A DNA stretch of 64,000 nt from the NCBI GenBank assembly GCA_934045075.1, contig OW203723.1:211001-275000 (forward strand), read 5' to 3'. The stretch comes from Yponomeuta sedellus (lineage: Eukaryota; Arthropoda; Insecta; Lepidoptera; Yponomeutidae). Below the pieces are notes generated by a model that saw only the letters and a list, made by a program, of their open reading frames with translations, was not told where the DNA came from and did no database searches. Positions within the stretch are counted from its first letter, which is position 1, and the number at the start of each line of letters is the position of its first letter. Made by a program: the position numbers and the translations under genes. Positions 61,148 through 64,000 of this stretch are shown here, piece after piece.

Positions 61148-61566
61148 AATCTTACACTTCGTTATCAACCCTTGTATGTCCCCACTGCTGGGGCACGGGT
61201 CTCTTCCTGCATCGCAGAAAGGTTAGGCCATACTCCACCACGGGGGCCAAGTCCGTGTTGGTGGAGGATTGTAAGACAGTGGCGGGCCTTACTGTCAGAA
61301 GTCATCAAGCCGCCCCTAAGGCCTCTGACATGGCTTAACGACTGCCATTATATGACAGCCGGCACCAATGGCTTAACGTGCCTTGCGAAGCACGAAAGCG
61401 CTCGAAATAATGCCACTAGCGGTAGTCACGGGACGCTCACCCATCCTGTACCTGACCGCGCCTGTTGTTGCTTAACCAAGTGATTGATTCCAATCACTCG
61501 GTTCGCCTAGGCCACGAGCGCTTCTTACACTTAAGAAGCGCTCGTGGCCTAGGCAATCTTACACTT
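61148..61566 (-). mobile_element. 5S-derived SINE with snap-back 5' end
   Basis: The 12-bp target duplication AATCTTACACTT (61148-61159; 61555-61566) frames a full-length minus copy. Beyond the SINE 5' end (…CCACGAGCGCTTCTTA) the sequence turns back on itself: AGCGCTTCTTA-CACT-TAAGAAGCGCT, followed by GCTCGTGGCCTAGG in plus orientation. About 25 bp of the 5' end is therefore duplicated in inverse orientation. The turn contains TTACACTT, copied from the target site. Confidence 0.85.
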
Positions 61567-61613
61567 AATACAAAATATCACATCTAAAAAAAATATTAAA
61601 TATTACCAAAGTT

Positions 61614-61690
61614 AGCTGGAAGAAAATACTCATTAGTATCAAGCTCGCCTTTGTACAAATATGCTTATTGTGCAATAAATAATTTTGTAA
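61614..61690 (+). repeat. Retroposon 3' end module
   Basis: Second copy of the 56489 module, with TTGTGCAATAAATAATTTTG (polyadenylation-like signal). Confidence 0.5.
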
Positions 61691-61861
61691 TCTAATCTAT
61701 TACATGTACCTACCTACACCGATAGTTAAATTTAAAGTTTCACCCAGACATAACATACACGGCATAACATAATAATAATATATAATTAATACCTTACTCA
61801 ATGAACGTTTTTTAGATTCTGTGTACCTTCAATAACCTGTTTCTGCCGCATAAGTCGCTGT

Positions 61862-62206
61862 TGTGACAAACCGGGTTGAGTAAAGCAAGAACAGCCACGG
61901 TCCGACGCAGGATGGGTGACCGTCCCATGCCTAACGCTACTGACATTTTTCTGAACGCTTCCGTGCTTTTCAAGGCACATTTAGCCGAAGCCGTTGGTGA
62001 AGGCTGTCACGTAATGACAGTCGTTAAACCATGTCAGAGATCTTATAGGCGGCTTGATAACTTCTGACTGCAAGTACCGCCACTGTCTTGCAAATTTTTC
62101 ACCAACTCGAACTTAGCCCACGTGGTGGCCTATGATGGCCTAACCTTCCTGCGATGCGGCAAGGGACCGTGCCCCAGCAATAGGGATATACAAGGGTTGA
62201 TATCGA
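61862..62206 (+). repeat. 5S-derived SINE, diverged head
   Basis: The head is decayed (GGGTTGAGTAAAGCAAGAAC) but GGATGGGTGACCG is intact. The body ('cttgataacttctgac') and the end GGGTTGATATCG are clear. Confidence 0.7.
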
Positions 62207-62210
62207 AGCG

Positions 62211-62999
62211 CCTCGTGCAAGATCTTTTCTACGTTTGTACTTTATGCCTAGTATTGGCTGTACCACATGACGATCTTTCAGAATTAGTTACTTATCTTTG
62301 CTGTAAAGCTTGTAAGGACTGGGCATTCTTGACGAGTCAAAAGACGGGTATTGAAACGAATGTACGTGAAAATTGAAGAAAACGCGAATAGTTTTTAGGA
62401 ACCTTTTTCTTATTTTGCTTTGACATTGTCCCATTTTTGAAAATTAGACATAACAATATAAAATGCTATCAAAGAAGTAAAAAACTTAACAAAGGTTTAT
62501 CGGCCGGTCGGCAGCAGGCATGTTAAGGTTGTTATGCTAAATGCCAGAGTTCGACAGTTCTCAAACACGAGTGAACTTTTCAAAACACTGAAGCGGTTTT
62601 TCCAAGTTGTAGATATGATTGCACGGGCGTTTTCCTTATAAAATTTATTTTATGCGAAAACGCAAGGATTAAAAACGACGCAATGACTGAACGAAACCAT
62701 GAATCGTAATTTGTCTTGAGTGACAAAAAAATGTTAGACTCAAAAGTGAAATTATTGGTTGAAATGTAAACCACAGAACTAACCAGATATGTCTTGTCTT
62801 TCAATAGACTAACATACAATTATAATTATAATTAGTTATAAATATGCCATCAAAGCTTAGTAAAAGAAAATATTTGAATCAAGTGTACCAAAAAAATACA
62901 TTTTAATTCTTCGCCCTTAGTTGTCAATAAGCAAATTCTATGAAAGCCTCCAGAGCATCTTCTTCTGGAGAATCAATCAAAAGGCTTACGGAGGTTCGT
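62211..62999. other. Non-coding, nothing recognised
   Basis: Open frames at 62122-62376 and 62580-62819 lack motifs. Confidence 0.4.
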
Positions 63000-63110
63000 G
63001 ATGAGATCGCGGGCAATAGGCGTTCCCCCGCCGCCCGCCCCCGCCCCCGCCGTCGCCCGCCTGTAATCCCGCTTTATTGCGCCGCGCCTACGCGGGGCTG
63101 TGCCTACGCT
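63000..63110. other. C-rich island
   Basis: CCCCGCCGCCCGCCCCCGCC-type sequence at 63025-63062 (possible minus-strand G-quadruplex) followed by CpG-rich DNA. Open frames on both strands are compositional. Confidence 0.45.
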
Positions 63111-63439
63111 TGTACCAAACGATGTGTCGCACGCACCATACTCGTAGAAGGAGCTTCTTGCCCTTGATAATATGGTTACCTGGCAAAAGCAGGGTAATGT
63201 TTTTAGAGAAGAATATTCTTTATGGTACACCAGAGCACGTATTATAAAACATGTAAAGATACAGAGTACAATTGGCGGCCTTATTGCTTAAAAGCAATTT
63301 CTTCCTTGCAACCTTATGACCGAAAGTTGCTGAAGGAAATAAGAGATGGGTAATCGGTACAAATATGAATTTATTTTTTTGGGGAGGATTTTATTTTTGG
63401 GCCTGTTCAGCGTCTTTCAATTGATGCAAAATAATTTAT
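63111..63439. other. Non-coding, nothing recognised
   Basis: No gene seen. Confidence 0.4.
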
Positions 63440-63650
63440 CATCATGATCAGTCCACCTCCGCCCACTGCTAGGTACAAGATTTTTCCATCTCACGCTATC
63501 CTTCGCAGTCTCTCGTCATCTGACCACATCGCCCTATCGTTGGTCAACCCAGTGACCGCCACCCGGCCCTCGGCCGCCACTCCGTTACAGCCCTGTTTTA
63601 CCTGCTGGCTGCTTGCCTAACCAGATGTCCTGATGATGTGATTCATTGAA
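63440..63650 (-). repeat. LINE 3' region fragment
   Basis: Plus strand 'ttatcatcatgatcagtcca' then 'cctccgcccactgctaggta', the reverse of an RTE-type end with a GAT-rich tail, and a decayed GC-rich body to about 63600. Confidence 0.45.
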
Positions 63651-64000
63651 ATGATTTATTATTATTTACATTTTTCACCACAAGTTCCTGTGGGGTCTGT
63701 TTACTTGATAATTATATAATATTTTCTTCTTCTTTTTCCAACCCTCATCCCAGTTTAACTGGGGCAGGTCGCCATCGACATCTACACCAGAAAGCTCTGT
63801 TCTGAGTTGTGTGATTAGTTAGTTATCCTGAATCATCTTTTTCTGCACTTTAGTACACCAAGCATATGCAATTAAAACTCGTAAATTACATCGGTCTCTC
63901 CTGTAGCATAAATCGGTTGCTAAGTAAATTGTTATCTTTTGGTGGTTTATTACAAGTAGAACCGCGGAATGAGCAGGGAACTAGCCGAGATAATAAAGTA
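63651..64000. other. Non-coding
   Basis: Contains 'tttccaaccctcatcccagt' / 'ttaactggggcaggtcgcca', a stretch common in lepidopteran repeats, near 63736-63770. No gene. Confidence 0.35.

Noticed and set aside
1..64000. CRISPR arrays, bacterial operons, viral genes
   Set aside because: No direct-repeat/spacer pattern, no densely packed genes, no viral structural or replication proteins. Tandem repeats are micro/minisatellites.

Overview
The window reads as a piece of a lepidopteran (moth or butterfly) nuclear genome. It is AT-rich with short very GC-rich islands. It carries LINEs of the CR1/Daphne, RTE and related types, Helitrons ending in CTAG with a short 3' hairpin, several tRNA-derived SINE families, a 5S-rRNA-derived SINE and MITEs. 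No bacterial, organellar or viral gene organisation is visible. I cannot name the species. Nearly all long open frames are transposon-derived.

The one host-gene candidate is near 43.7-44.6 kb on the + strand: a GC-rich block, a strong splice donor at 44025/44026, and a small exon (44522-44566) between a 3' and a 5' splice site that encodes a signal-peptide-like start. The rest of the window would then be 5' flank (left) and first introns (right).

Layout. 0-9 kb: scattered SINE and Helitron pieces, two tRNA-like composite insertions, a TA-flanked MITE and a 229-bp MITE. 9.5-11 kb: a decayed LINE with a (CTTT)n tail. 11-29 kb: Helitrons, 5S-SINEs, more composites, a foldback element, a long CATA microsatellite and a paired CTCF-like motif. 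29-36 kb: a dense nest with a Penelope-like remnant, two damaged CR1-superfamily LINEs and the insertions inside them. 39-46 kb: more composites, a 426-bp TRIM LTR element, the candidate exon and a 22-bp minisatellite. 47-49.5 kb: GC-rich non-coding islands. 49.6-53.7 kb: the best preserved element, a Daphne/CR1-type LINE with a long RT ORF2 and an SGNH-like ORF1. 55-64 kb: more 5S-SINEs, RTE ends and SINE fragments.

Three systems stand out. (1) A tRNA-like family of about 309 bp per unit is present at nine loci. Its insertions are composites of inverted and tandem pieces, and seven of the nine are framed by 11-16 bp target duplications. Six of these pair one internal end (X) with one tail end (Y). 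(2) A miniature LTR retrotransposon has identical 161-bp LTRs, PBS, PPT and a 5-bp duplication. (3) The LINE ORF1/ORF2 overlap carries an in-phase T TTA AAC heptamer, and ORF2 has no upstream ATG, which suggests -1 frameshifting. Inverted duplications also recur in a 5S-SINE, a Helitron 3' end and the Penelope-like remnant.
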